Of a stretch of 64,000 nucleotides of DNA, positions 53,926-63,032 are shown one piece after another. The translations under genes and the position numbers were made by a program. Under the pieces are notes generated by a model. It was not told the DNA's origin, did not search any database, and was given only the letters and a program-made list of their open reading frames with translations. The stretch comes from Tropicimonas marinistellae (GTDB lineage: Bacteria > Pseudomonadota > Alphaproteobacteria > Rhodobacterales > Rhodobacteraceae), in contig NZ_LNCI01000002.1 in NCBI RefSeq assembly GCF_001509585.1, forward strand, positions 186,001 to 250,000. The letters are read 5' to 3'. Position 1 is the first letter of the stretch. Each line of letters starts with the position of its first letter.

Positions 53926-55506
53926 ATGAGCGGAGCAAGTTACAGCTACAGGACGTTCGTACGCGCCGATTTCAGCGCGTTCTGGGCGTTGTTCACCGAT
54001 AACCTGATCAACCTGATGGTGCTGGCGGGCATCTGCCAGTTCGTGTTCCAGATGCCGGCCGAGATCGTCTTCGGCCGCATTGTGCCCGGTGCGGCGGTAG
54101 CCATCCTGGCCGGGATCGCCGTCTATACATGGCTCGCGCACCGCGTGGCCGAGAAGGAGGGGCGGGACGTTACCGCCTTGCCCTACGGCATCTCTACACC
54201 GGTCATGTTCGTCTACCTCTTCGGGGTAATCGGGCCGATCTATTGGTCCACCAACGACGCCGTGCTGGCCTGGCAGGTCGGTATCGGCGCGGGCTTCATG
54301 GGTGGCATCGTCGCCGCGCTCGGCGCGCTGGTGGGCCCTTGGCTGAAGCGCGTCACCCCGCGCGCCGGGATGCTCGGCACGCTCTGTGGCATCGCGCTGG
54401 TGTTCATTGGCACCGTGCCCATGGCGACGATCTTTGAGGAACCCTTCATCGGGTTTGCTTCGATGATCATCATCATCTGGGGGCTTGTGGGCCGCTTTCG
54501 CCTTCCGCTCAACATTCCCGCTGGTCTGCTGGCGCTGATTGTCGGCACGCTCGTCGCGCTGTTGACTGGCAAGGCGAGCGTCAGCTTTGACGGAGTGGGC
54601 GTCTATCTGCCGCTGCCCTATCTGGGGGACCTGATCGCGGGCATCCAGCACCTGTTTGCAAACCCGGAACTGTTCCTCGTTCTGGTGCCGGTGCAGATCT
54701 ACAATTTCATCGAAACGATGAACAACGTGGAGAGCGCCGAAGCAGCGGGCGACCACTACCCCGTGGCAACCTGCCAGGTGACCGACGGCGTCGGCACGAT
54801 GATCGGTGCGGTCTTCGGCTCGCCCTTTCCGACCACGGCCTACATCGGCCATCCGGCCTACAAGCGCATGGGCGCGCATTCTGGCTATATCATCGCGGTT
54901 GGGCTCGTCATCCCCTTGGGCGCGTTTTTCGGGTTGCTGGCATTCCTCAACAACCTGATCCCTGTCGCGGCTGCCGCACCGGTGCTGGTCTATGTGGCGC
55001 TCAGCCTGATCACCAATACCGCGCATTCGGTCAAGACCGACCACATGGCCGCCGTGACCATCGCCATGATCCCGCATGTCTCGTCTTTCCTGATGATCAA
55101 GTGGGGCTCGATGATGGGCGCTCTCGGCGCCGTGGGCGTGGCCGCGCTCCCGCAACTGGGCGATCCGGACCTCACGGCCGCGCTGCTCCAGCAAGGCGCC
55201 CATTTCGAAGGCCATCAGGCGCTGGCGCAAGGTGCCATCCTGACCGGTCTGATTTGGGGCGCAATCGTCGCCAGCGTCATCGACGGCAACTTCCGTGTTG
55301 CTTTCGGCTTTGCCCTCGCTGCCGGTTTCATGTCGTCCATCGGGATCATCCACTCCGCCAGCCTGCACTGGCCGATGCTTGATGGTGTGACTTCCGGCTA
55401 CCTGATCATCGCGGCCTTCCTGTTCCTCTACCCGGTGTTTCATCGGGAAGACGAACTTGAAAACCCGAACGTGGTGATCGACGAACCCACTCAACCGGCC
55501 GAATAG
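53926..55506 (+). CDS. Purine (guanine/hypoxanthine/xanthine-type) permease, NCS2/AzgA-like
   Basis: This 526-residue polytopic transporter resembles the AzgA/NCS2 nucleobase permeases. It has about twelve hydrophobic segments and the segments ETMNNVESAEAAGD and GSPFPTTAYIGHPAYK, which correspond to the NCS2 substrate-site region. A strong GGGAGGAGG site precedes the ATG. Its place between xdhC and guanine deaminase makes it the likely importer of purine bases for this pathway. The exact base cannot be told. Confidence 0.82.
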   Translation: MSGASYSYRTFVRADFSAFWALFTDNLINLMVLAGICQFVFQMPAEIVFGRIVPGAAVAILAGIAVYTWLAHRVAEKEGRDVTALPYGISTPVMFVYLFGVIGPIYWSTNDAVLAWQVGIGAGFMGGIVAALGALVGPWLKRVTPRAGMLGTLCGIALVFIGTVPMATIFEEPFIGFASMIIIIWGLVGRFRLPLNIPAGLLALIVGTLVALLTGKASVSFDGVGVYLPLPYLGDLIAGIQHLFANPELFLVLVPVQIYNFIETMNNVESAEAAGDHYPVATCQVTDGVGTMIGAVFGSPFPTTAYIGHPAYKRMGAHSGYIIAVGLVIPLGAFFGLLAFLNNLIPVAAAAPVLVYVALSLITNTAHSVKTDHMAAVTIAMIPHVSSFLMIKWGSMMGALGAVGVAALPQLGDPDLTAALLQQGAHFEGHQALAQGAILTGLIWGAIVASVIDGNFRVAFGFALAAGFMSSIGIIHSASLHWPMLDGVTSGYLIIAAFLFLYPVFHREDELENPNVVIDEPTQPAE

Positions 55507-55526
55507 TCCTTCCCTCGGCCAACCGG

Positions 55527-55551
55527 GCGCGGACCTGCAGAAGGTCCGCGC
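55527..55551 (+). terminator. Intercistronic hairpin between permease and guaD
   Basis: A perfect 10-bp stem (GCGCGGACCT/AGGTCCGCGC) with a five-base loop lies 20 bases after the permease stop and 25 bases before the guaD ATG. It is followed by TACCTTT, so it could terminate part of the transcripts or stabilise the upstream message. Confidence 0.5.
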
Positions 55552-55576
55552 TACCTTTCCTGAAATGAGAGAGCCC

Positions 55577-56926
55577 ATGACCCGGAAGCTGATCCGCGCG
55601 CGCCTGCTGACATTTCATACCGAGCCGAATGGCCCCGACGACACACAAGCCTACGACTATATCGAGGACGGAGCGTTGCTGGTCGCCGGTGGTCGTATCG
55701 AGGCGATGGGCACGTTTTCGGATGTTTCTCCAATGGCCTGCGACGTGCCAGTGATAGACCACCGCCCCTACCTCGTGATGCCTGGGTTCATCGACACCCA
55801 TATCCATTTCCCGCAAGTGCAGGTCATCGCGTCCTGGGGAGCGCAACTCCTGGATTGGTTGAACAGTTACACATTTCCAGAGGAAACCCGCTTTGCCGAC
55901 ACCGGTCATGCGACAAGAATGGCGAGCACCTTCTACGACGAGTTGGTGGGTCATGGAACGACCACCGCCGTCGCCTTCTGTTCCGTCCATCCGCAATCCG
56001 TTGACGCGTTCTTCTCCGAAGCCGCGCGTCGGAACATGGCGATGATTGGCGGCAAGGTGATGATGGACCGCAACGCGCCAGACGCGCTACTCGATACCGC
56101 GCAACAGGGTTACGACGAGAGCAAGGCACTGATCGACCGCTGGCACGGAACGGGGCGCGCGCGCTATGCGGTCACCCCGAGGTTTGCCATCACCTCGACG
56201 CCGGACCAGATGCGGGCCGCGGGAACGCTCGCGGCCGAGCACCCAGATTGCCTGATCCAAACCCACCTGTCGGAAAATCGTGACGAGATCGCCTATACCG
56301 CCGAGCTCTATCCGCAGGCGCGCGATTACCTCGATGTCTACGAGAGGAACGGACTGCTCGGTCCGAACACCTTCCTGGGGCATTCGATCCACCTCGAACC
56401 GCGCGAGATCGATGCCATTGCCGACAACGGGGCGCACCCGACTTTCTGTCCGACGTCCAACCTGTTCCTCGGCAGCGGGTTGTTCGACGATGCCGGGCTG
56501 CGCGCGCGCGGGATCGGCAACGCGATTGCAACGGACGTGGGCGCGGGGACGAGCTACTCGATGCTTCAGACGCTTCAGGATGCCTACAAGATCCTTCAGT
56601 TGCAGGGACAGAAACTGCATCCGCTCAGGGCATTCCATTGGATCACCCGTGGCAACGCTGTCGCGCTTGGCATGGAGGATCGTATCGGCACGCTCGATGC
56701 GGGGTCAGTCGCCGACTTCGTCGTTCTGGACTCCGCTGCGACCTCCGCAATGGCCCTCAGGATGGAACGCGCGCAAGATCTCTCTGAGGAGCTGTTCGTC
56801 CTGCAGATGATGGGTGACAGCCGGTCGGTCGTGGAGACCTATGTGGCGGGTGTGGCCCAGATCGGAGATCGTGCCGCCCGGGCAGATACAGGTCTGAAGG
56901 AAAGCGGCCCGATCCTCGCTGCTTGA
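55577..56926 (+). CDS. guaD: Guanine deaminase
   Basis: This 449-residue zinc amidohydrolase converts guanine to xanthine, which XdhAB then oxidises. Metal ligands are in GFIDTHIHFPQ (H75, H77), QTHLSEN, GHSIHL and ATDVGAG. PGFIDTHIHFPQ with ASWGAQLLDWLN is diagnostic of guanine deaminase among relatives. The ATG at 55577 is chosen over 55565 because GAGAGAG lies just before it. It is the last catabolic gene of the purine cluster. Confidence 0.93.
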   Translation: MTRKLIRARLLTFHTEPNGPDDTQAYDYIEDGALLVAGGRIEAMGTFSDVSPMACDVPVIDHRPYLVMPGFIDTHIHFPQVQVIASWGAQLLDWLNSYTFPEETRFADTGHATRMASTFYDELVGHGTTTAVAFCSVHPQSVDAFFSEAARRNMAMIGGKVMMDRNAPDALLDTAQQGYDESKALIDRWHGTGRARYAVTPRFAITSTPDQMRAAGTLAAEHPDCLIQTHLSENRDEIAYTAELYPQARDYLDVYERNGLLGPNTFLGHSIHLEPREIDAIADNGAHPTFCPTSNLFLGSGLFDDAGLRARGIGNAIATDVGAGTSYSMLQTLQDAYKILQLQGQKLHPLRAFHWITRGNAVALGMEDRIGTLDAGSVADFVVLDSAATSAMALRMERAQDLSEELFVLQMMGDSRSVVETYVAGVAQIGDRAARADTGLKESGPILAA

Positions 56927-57263
56927 GGTTCTCGCCACGAGACGCTGTCGGGATTGATTGCGGCTGGCAACCTTCGTGTCAAAGCAAGTCAATCTGATGA
57001 CATGCTAGCGGATCGGTTGTGGATCTCGGGGGCGCTCTGGGAAGTTGTTTCCACGCCGATCAATACACTACGTCCTGCGGTTGCTCGGGAGGCCGGAGTA
57101 GGGCCGCAGGCGACGATCACTCTGACAACGCCTCCGGACGCTCGTCGCAGGTCTTGGCGATGTCACGTTCGAGCACAATTCGATCGTTCGAACGCCGAGC
57201 AGCCAACGTGGAGTTTTGACCCGGATCAATGCTTGAACGTGATCAGCGTTTTAGAAGTCGTTT
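56927..57263. other. Intergenic stretch without recognised gene
   Basis: About 340 bases between guaD and the membrane protein gene. No family is recognisable in any frame; a frame from 56954 runs in a different register through the next gene and looks like chance. No clear terminator is seen behind guaD. Confidence 0.4.
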
Positions 57264-57914
57264 ATGAATTACAGGCCAAAGCGAAACGAAATCATCGTTG
57301 GTACGTTCACGGTCGCTTATGTTTTTGCCTTCACAATCTGGTTTCTTTCAACCGGCAACTACGAGTTCATCGTCTATGTCGCGACGATGTTTGCGCTTCT
57401 GCTAGTTGTTGGTCTCTCTCTCCGGAAAGCCGAGTACCCGACCCTCATGCTTTGGGCGCTCTCGATCTGGGGGCTCGCGCATATGGCTGGGGGAGGCGTA
57501 ACCGTATCAGGCTCGGTGCTTTACAACCTGCACCTTGTCCCAATCGTCGACAATGAACGGATGTTCATTCTCAAGTACGATCAGCTTGTTCACGCTTTCG
57601 GGTTTGGCGTGACAGCATGGCTGCTGCACCATCTCCTGACGCGCAACTTTCCCGCGACCCGCGGGACCGCAACAGCCCTGATCTATCCGGCCTTGGCGTC
57701 AATGGGGTTGGGAGCGGTCAATGAGATCATCGAATTCTCGGCGGTGCTCATGGTCCCCGACACGAACGTGGGAGGGTACATGAACACCGCACTCGATCTC
57801 TGCTTCAACGCACTTGGCGCGGCAGTTGCAATGATGATCATTGCGTTCACACCCCCCCGTACCCCATCGGCCCGATCACCGTCACCACCAAGGCGCAGGC
57901 AATCGAAACTGTGA
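57264..57914 (+). CDS. YjdF-like (DUF2238) membrane protein
   Basis: This 216-residue inner-membrane protein has five or six hydrophobic segments and the family's LKYDQLVHAFGFGVTAWLL and ALASMGLGAVNEIIEF segments, with histidine and glutamate residues in helices. I know this pattern as YjdF/DUF2238. Function is unknown. The last 20 residues (PPRTPSARSPSPPRRRQSKL) are unlike the rest and are read antisense over a fragment of another membrane protein, so the natural C-terminus may have been replaced by a rearrangement. Confidence 0.72.
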   Translation: MNYRPKRNEIIVGTFTVAYVFAFTIWFLSTGNYEFIVYVATMFALLLVVGLSLRKAEYPTLMLWALSIWGLAHMAGGGVTVSGSVLYNLHLVPIVDNERMFILKYDQLVHAFGFGVTAWLLHHLLTRNFPATRGTATALIYPALASMGLGAVNEIIEFSAVLMVPDTNVGGYMNTALDLCFNALGAAVAMMIIAFTPPRTPSARSPSPPRRRQSKL

Positions 57915-58056
57915 TGGGCACAGGCGATTTAGCCTGAAGTGCCGGCGGATTCTGCCCGTTCCGCAACGGCCGTGTTCCGAGCGTGATTGCGATGCCCGCC
58001 AAATGCAGGAACCAAGCCATCCCTATGAAGCCGTGAAAGCCGATCCAGGGGCGCTG
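57847..58056 (-). pseudogene. Possible 3' fragment of a membrane protein gene
   Basis: On the minus strand one frame reads WIGFHGFIGMAWFLHLAGIA, a polar linker, then ITVSIACALVVTVIGPMGYG and stop, which looks like the end of a real membrane protein. No start or upstream part is present. It overlaps the odd C-terminus of the YjdF-like gene, suggesting a rearrangement joint. The rest of the gap to 58265 shows nothing else. Confidence 0.35.
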
Positions 58057-58265
58057 TCACGGCGACTCGCGGTGGCACACAGCACCCTCCGGATATTGCT
58101 TCGGGCCGCCACGATCGCACGCCACTCGGCGAGAGCAACGGGGCCGTTCGTCTGGAAGTGGCGTCAAGTCGGCGCGGGGAAAAGACAGTCATACTGCTCG
58201 TGTAGAGACCGCCACTCGCAAGTCTGACATCCACTTCACCCGTGATGCCTTGAGACGATGCGGTG

Positions 58266-59270
58266 TCAAAGGCGTCTCCCGGAGGCGTCAAACCGCATCT
58301 CGTCATCTTCGCGCCACGACAAGCCGACCTGTTCTCCCTCGGAGGGGATTGCAACCGCGCCATCCTGACGGACGGTGACAGCATTGCCGCCTGCAATGGT
58401 GAGGTGAATGAGCGTTTCGGCCCCGAGCGGTTCCGCATAGAGGACCAGCCCGGTCGTCCTGCCTTGTCCAACTGGCGCGATGGCCACATGTTCGGGGCGA
58501 ATCCCGATCTTCGTGCCAGCTGGTGCGCCAAGGATTTCAGCTTCGATGAAATTCGTCGGGGGAGAGCCAATGAAGCCCGCGACGAACTCTGTCTGCGGGT
58601 TTGCATATACCTCCAGAGGCGCGCCGATCTGGTCCGCCACGCCTTCGTTCATCACGATCATTCGATCCGCCAGCGTCATCGCCTCAACCTGGTCATGGGT
58701 CACGTAGAGCGCGGTAACGCCGAGTTCGCGCTGGAGATTCTTGATTTCCAACCTCATCTGCACCCGAAGCTTGGCATCGAGGTTCGAAAGCGGCTCGTCG
58801 AACAGGAATACCGACGGTCGACGGACAATGGCGCGCCCCATGGCGACTCGCTGGCGCTGGCCACCCGACAGTTGGCGCGGACGCCGCTTGAGATAGGGTT
58901 CGAGTTGCAAAAGCTCCGCGGCCTCGGCCACTCGCGCATTGATCTCCGCCTTGGGCATCTTCGCGATCTTGAGCCCGTAGGCCATGTTCTGCTCGACCGA
59001 CATATGCGGGTAGAGCGCGTAGTTCTGGAACACCATCGCGATGTCGCGATCCATCGGTTCCTTCTCGTTTACACGCTGGCCGTCTATGCGGATTTCGCCT
59101 TCGGAAACGCCTTCCAGCCCGGCCACCATGCGCAACAGGGTGGATTTTCCGCAACCCGAGGGGCCGACGATGACGATGAACTCGCCATCTGAAATTTCGA
59201 TATCGACGCCGTGGATGACCTCGGTCTTGCCGTAGGATTTTTTCAGGGATTCGAGAGAGACGGTTGCCAT
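58266..59270 (-). CDS. ugpC: sn-glycerol-3-phosphate ABC transporter ATPase UgpC
   Basis: This 334-residue ATPase of the MalK/UgpC type has Walker [10 protein letters not shown] (36-44), the Q-loop in [17 protein letters not shown], signature [14 protein letters not shown], Walker [14 protein letters not shown]-loop VTHDQVEA, and a C-terminal TOBE-type regulatory domain (GIRPEHV). It directly follows the UgpE permease gene (adjacent stop and start). Substrate assignment rests on the ugpBAEC order and similarity. Related sugar transporters share the fold. Confidence 0.88.
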   Translation of the reverse strand: MATVSLESLKKSYGKTEVIHGVDIEISDGEFIVIVGPSGCGKSTLLRMVAGLEGVSEGEIRIDGQRVNEKEPMDRDIAMVFQNYALYPHMSVEQNMAYGLKIAKMPKAEINARVAEAAELLQLEPYLKRRPRQLSGGQRQRVAMGRAIVRRPSVFLFDEPLSNLDAKLRVQMRLEIKNLQRELGVTALYVTHDQVEAMTLADRMIVMNEGVADQIGAPLEVYANPQTEFVAGFIGSPPTNFIEAEILGAPAGTKIGIRPEHVAIAPVGQGRTTGLVLYAEPLGAETLIHLTIAGGNAVTVRQDGAVAIPSEGEQVGLSWREDDEMRFDASGRRL

Positions 59271-60131
59271 TTACTTCTCACTGTCCACGAGGCCACGGAT
59301 GAATAGCTTCTGCATGCCGATGACGACCACCACCGGCGGGATCATCGCCAGGATCGAGGTCGCCATGATGACCGGCCAGTCGGCGGTATCATCGCCACTT
59401 GGGAACATCTGCTTGATGCCCATGACGATGGTATTCATCGACGGGTCGGTGGTGATCAGAAGCGGCCAGAGATACTGGTTCCAGCCATAGATGAAGAGGA
59501 TGACGAAGAGCGCGGCGATGTTGGTGCGGCTCATCGGCAGAAGAATATCGACGAAGAAGCGCATCGGTCGTGCTCCGTCCACCCGCGCCGCCTCTGCGAG
59601 TTCGTCCGGCACCGTCATGAAGAACTGGCGGAACAGGAAGGTCGCCGTGGCCGAGGCAATCAGCGGGAAGATCAGGCCGGAATAGCTGTTGAGCATTCCG
59701 AAATTCGCCGCGACCTCGTAGGTCGGCACGATGCGCACTTCGACGGGCAGCATCAGCGTCAGGAAGATCAGCCAGAAGAAGACATGCCGCCCGGGGAAGC
59801 GGAAATAGACGATCGCGAAAGCCGAGAGCAGCGAGATCGCGATTTTGCCGAGCGAAATACCAAAGGCCATGATTGCCGAGTTGAGCAACATCCGTGCCAC
59901 CGGCGCATTTATGCCGGAGGTCAGTGCCTTGGAATAATTCTCGTAGAACTGGTCGCCGGGCCAGAGTGGCATCGGTGGACGCACGATCTCGGGCTGGGTC
60001 ACGGTGGAGGCGACGAAGGCCAGCCAGATCGGGAAGAAGATGAAGGCCACACCGATGATGAGGCCGAGATGGGTGAGCCAGAGGCCGGCGCCGCGACGCT
60101 CGACCATGCCGGTATGTGCATCATGCGCCAT
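59271..60131 (-). CDS. ugpE: ABC transporter permease UgpE
   Basis: This 286-residue inner-membrane permease has six transmembrane helices and the EAA-loop [24 protein letters not shown] that contacts the ATPase. [17 protein letters not shown] and the C-terminal [14 protein letters not shown] are typical of UgpE. Its start overlaps the end of ugpA by one base. Confidence 0.9.
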   Translation of the reverse strand: MAHDAHTGMVERRGAGLWLTHLGLIIGVAFIFFPIWLAFVASTVTQPEIVRPPMPLWPGDQFYENYSKALTSGINAPVARMLLNSAIMAFGISLGKIAISLLSAFAIVYFRFPGRHVFFWLIFLTLMLPVEVRIVPTYEVAANFGMLNSYSGLIFPLIASATATFLFRQFFMTVPDELAEAARVDGARPMRFFVDILLPMSRTNIAALFVILFIYGWNQYLWPLLITTDPSMNTIVMGIKQMFPSGDDTADWPVIMATSILAMIPPVVVVIGMQKLFIRGLVDSEK

Positions 60132-61012
60132 CAGTAATGCACCCTCCGTTCGATGAACTTGAACTGGATGATGGTGAGGATGCCGACGATCACCAGCAGG
60201 ATCACCGATTGCGCCGCCGATGAGCCCAGATCCTGCCCGACGAAACCGTCGGCATAGACCTTGTAGACGAGGATCGTCGTCGCCTGTTGCGGCCCGCCCG
60301 AGGTAATCGTGTGGATCACGCCGAAGGTCTCAAAGAAGGCGTAGACGATATTGACAACCAGCAGGAAGAAAGTGGTGGGTGACAGGAGCGGGAAAACGAT
60401 GGTGCGGAAGCGGGTCCAGAAGCGGGCGCCGTCAATTGCTGCGGCCTCGATCACCGATTTCGGGATCGCCTGAAGCCCGGCGAGGAAGAACAGGAAATTG
60501 TAGCTGATGCGCCCCCAGGAGGAGGCCACGACGACGAGCCCCATGGCCTCGCCCTCGTTGAGCACGTGGTTCCAGTCGTAGCCGAGTTGGCCGAGATACC
60601 AGGTCACGACGCCGACGCGGGTGTTGAACATGAAGAGCCACAATACGCCGGCAACGGCCGGGGCCACCGCATAGGGCCATATGAGCAGCGTCCGGTAGGT
60701 GCCGGAGCCCTTGATCAGCCGGTCGGCGAGGACGGCGAGATAGAGTGCCACGCCCATCGAGACGAGCGTCACCAGGATCGAGAACACCGCGGTCGTGGCG
60801 AAGGATGCGCGGTAATACGGGTCCGAGAGCAGGAACTCGAAATTGCCCAGCCCCACCCATTGCATCGAGAGCCCGAACGGGTCGGGGATGAAGAGCGACT
60901 GCCAGACTGCCTGACCAGCCGGATAGAAGAAGAAGATGGCGGTGATGAGCATCTGCGGCGTGGCCAGCAACAGCGGCAGCCAGATGCCCTTGAAGGTGAC
61001 CCGTTTTTCCAT
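60131..61012 (-). CDS. ugpA: ABC transporter permease UgpA
   Basis: This 293-residue permease pairs with UgpE. It begins [20 protein letters not shown], has six hydrophobic helices, the EAA loop [19 protein letters not shown], and [19 protein letters not shown], which is characteristic of UgpA-type permeases. It is separated from ugpB by 42 bases that hold a strong hairpin. Confidence 0.9.
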   Translation of the reverse strand: MEKRVTFKGIWLPLLLATPQMLITAIFFFYPAGQAVWQSLFIPDPFGLSMQWVGLGNFEFLLSDPYYRASFATTAVFSILVTLVSMGVALYLAVLADRLIKGSGTYRTLLIWPYAVAPAVAGVLWLFMFNTRVGVVTWYLGQLGYDWNHVLNEGEAMGLVVVASSWGRISYNFLFFLAGLQAIPKSVIEAAAIDGARFWTRFRTIVFPLLSPTTFFLLVVNIVYAFFETFGVIHTITSGGPQQATTILVYKVYADGFVGQDLGSSAAQSVILLVIVGILTIIQFKFIERRVHY

Positions 61013-61022
61013 GTCGCGTGGA

Positions 61023-61046
61023 GGCGCCCCGGAGTGCCGGGGCGCC
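61023..61046. terminator. Strong intercistronic hairpin between ugpB and ugpA
   Basis: Perfect 10-bp arms GGCGCCCCGG/CCGGGGCGCC enclose AGTG. In the direction of the operon (minus strand) it comes right after the ugpB stop, with no T tract following. This pattern stabilises the binding-protein message and lowers read-through into permease genes. On the plus strand it is followed by CTTTTT, where no gene ends. Confidence 0.6.
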
Positions 61047-61054
61047 CTTTTTCC

Positions 61055-62365
61055 CTAGCGTGTGGATTGCTCGAAGCGACGCAGGAGCGCGTTGCCACGC
61101 TCGACGGCGCTGTCCAGCGCTTCCTTGGCGGTCTTGTCTCCAGCCCAGACGCCTTCGAGTTCTTCGTCGATGATCCCGCGGATCTGGTCGAACGAGCCAA
61201 GGCGGAGACCTTTGGAGTTGCCGGTCGGTTCCTTGGCGGTCATCTGGATGACGGCAATGTCCGTGCCGGGGTTGGAGTCGTAGAAACCCTGACTGCGCGT
61301 CAGTTCAGATGCCTCTGCCGTTATAGGCAGGTAACCTGAATCCTGATGCCATTGTGCTTGCACTTCGGGCGAGGAAAGAAACTTGAGATACTCCGCGACG
61401 CCCTTGTATTCCTCAGGATCGTGACCGGCCATTACCCACAGGGACGCGCCGCCAATGATCGTGTTTTGTGGCGCGTTGCCCTGACCTGCCCAATACGGCA
61501 ACGGGCGAATATCGAAGTCGAACTCGGCCTCGGTGCTGATACCTCCGTATCCGGCCGAAGATTCAGTGAAGAGTGCACATTCTCCGGCCCGGAAGTTCGC
61601 TCCACCCTCATTTCGTCGCCCGGTGTAGATGAACTTTCCGTCCTTTGCCCATTCGCCCATCTTGGCGACATGCGCGACCTGGGCTTCCCCGTTGAATGCA
61701 AGTTCGGTGTCAGTACCGCCGAAGCCGTTCTCCTTCGTTGCGAACGGAACATCGTGATAGGCCGAGAAGTTTTCGAGATGGACCCAGCTTTGCCACGCCG
61801 TGACCAACGGGCAATCCACGCCGGCGTCCTTCAACTGCGTGAGAGCTTCGTCGACCTTCTGCCAAGTCGAGAGGTCCATGTCCGGATCTAGTCCAGCTTC
61901 TTCGAACTTGTTTCGGTTGACCCAAAGAACCGGTGTCGATGAGTTGTAGGGCATAGACAGCATCTCGCCGTCGGGCGTCGTATAATACCCTTTGACCGCG
62001 CCGATGTAGACGTTTGGGTCCCAGTCAATCCCAGAGTCGGCCATCACTTCGTAGACCGGCTTGATCGCGCCCCCGGCTGCCATCATGGTTGCTGTTCCGA
62101 CCTCGAACACCATCAGCATATGGGGCTGCTCGCCTGCGCGGAACGCGGCGATCCCGGCATTCAGGGTCTCGGAGTAGTTTCCTTTGTGGCTTGGCGTAAC
62201 GACATAGTCACTCTGGCTTGCATTGAAGGCTTCGGCCTGTCCAGCGAGACGATCTCCGTTGGCACCCGTGAAGGCATGCCAGAATTCGATCTCGGTCTGC
62301 GCGGCAGCTGATCCCACCGTTACAACAACAGCAGCAAACGCCATTATCGATGTCTGTAGCTTCAT
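61055..62365 (-). CDS. ugpB: sn-glycerol-3-phosphate-binding periplasmic protein UgpB
   Basis: This 436-residue extracytoplasmic solute-binding protein starts with a Sec signal peptide (MKLQTSIMAFAAVVVTVGSA, cleavage after AAA/Q). The mature part begins TEIEFWHAFTGANGDRL, and a GECALFTESSAGYGG stretch is typical of UgpB. The ATG at 62365 follows GGGAGGAAG; the longer frame upstream is rejected. First gene of ugpBAEC. Confidence 0.9.
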   Translation of the reverse strand: MKLQTSIMAFAAVVVTVGSAAAQTEIEFWHAFTGANGDRLAGQAEAFNASQSDYVVTPSHKGNYSETLNAGIAAFRAGEQPHMLMVFEVGTATMMAAGGAIKPVYEVMADSGIDWDPNVYIGAVKGYYTTPDGEMLSMPYNSSTPVLWVNRNKFEEAGLDPDMDLSTWQKVDEALTQLKDAGVDCPLVTAWQSWVHLENFSAYHDVPFATKENGFGGTDTELAFNGEAQVAHVAKMGEWAKDGKFIYTGRRNEGGANFRAGECALFTESSAGYGGISTEAEFDFDIRPLPYWAGQGNAPQNTIIGGASLWVMAGHDPEEYKGVAEYLKFLSSPEVQAQWHQDSGYLPITAEASELTRSQGFYDSNPGTDIAVIQMTAKEPTGNSKGLRLGSFDQIRGIIDEELEGVWAGDKTAKEALDSAVERGNALLRRFEQSTR

Positions 62366-62608
62366 GTTCTTCCTCCCTTGAACATTGGTTATCCACTCTT
62401 CGAAATGAAACGCTCCGGTTTTGCCGGAAGGTGGTTCGTTGGTGTGACGCAACCATAGCGAGGTCTATTATTCGTGCATAGAATCGGGTGACGCCACAAC
62501 GAATTCCTTTGAGCTGCGCCGGTCGGTTTCGTGGGCCTTGTCAGAACGGGTCCAATTGAGCGGGGCAGGGTGGCCTCGCCGGGTCCTGGGAGGACGAAAG
62601 ACGCCCCG

Positions 62609-62864
62609 TCCGCGTGCTTCCGGTCGAGCCGCGAGATCATCCGCCTGGCGGTCATAATGTACGTTCGCTACCCGCTCTCGCACGGCAATGTCGAGGACCT
62701 GCTGCAGGAACGAGTCATCAATGCAATCCCGTAGCGTTCCGCCCCGGTTCGATCCGGTGTTCGCAACCGTCCGCACCTCGGTCTTCAACCGTTTCAATCC
62801 GGAGCGCAGCCTCTCGTCCAGAACCGACCTCAGTAAGAACCGCGCCGCCGCTCTCGCGGAATGA
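62609..62864 (+). pseudogene. IS6-family transposase remnant with internal deletion
   Basis: The first part reads CFRSSREIIRLAVIMYVRYPL and GNVEDLLQERV, matching the N-terminus of the IS6 transposase at 47.3 kb. The second part, in another frame, reads FATVRTSVFNRFNPERSLSS ending RAAALAE and TGA, matching its C-terminus. The middle two thirds, including all catalytic residues, are missing. GTGATCTGACAC at 62924-62935 matches the sequence downstream of the intact copy. The ~240 bases before it, back to ugpB, show nothing else. Confidence 0.7.
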
Positions 62865-63032
62865 TTCGGTCTCTACGCGACATAAGGGACTGCCATTCTG
62901 CCATCGTGGAGACGAGACCGGTGTGATCTGACACCTCCTGCTTGCCTCTCTCCGGACACCGCCCAAGCCATAGCGCGCGCGGCGGCAACGGCCATGCTGG
63001 TCCGAACCGGGGACAGCCCTATCCTAGTCGAC

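Noticed and set aside
53782-55578. 598-codon minus-strand open frame opposite the purine permease
   Set aside because: Histidine-, aspartate- and arginine-rich antisense shadow of membrane-protein codons.
56954-57556. 200-codon plus-strand frame upstream of and overlapping the YjdF-like gene
   Set aside because: Its second half is out of frame over the YjdF-like gene and its first half shows no domain or conserved start.
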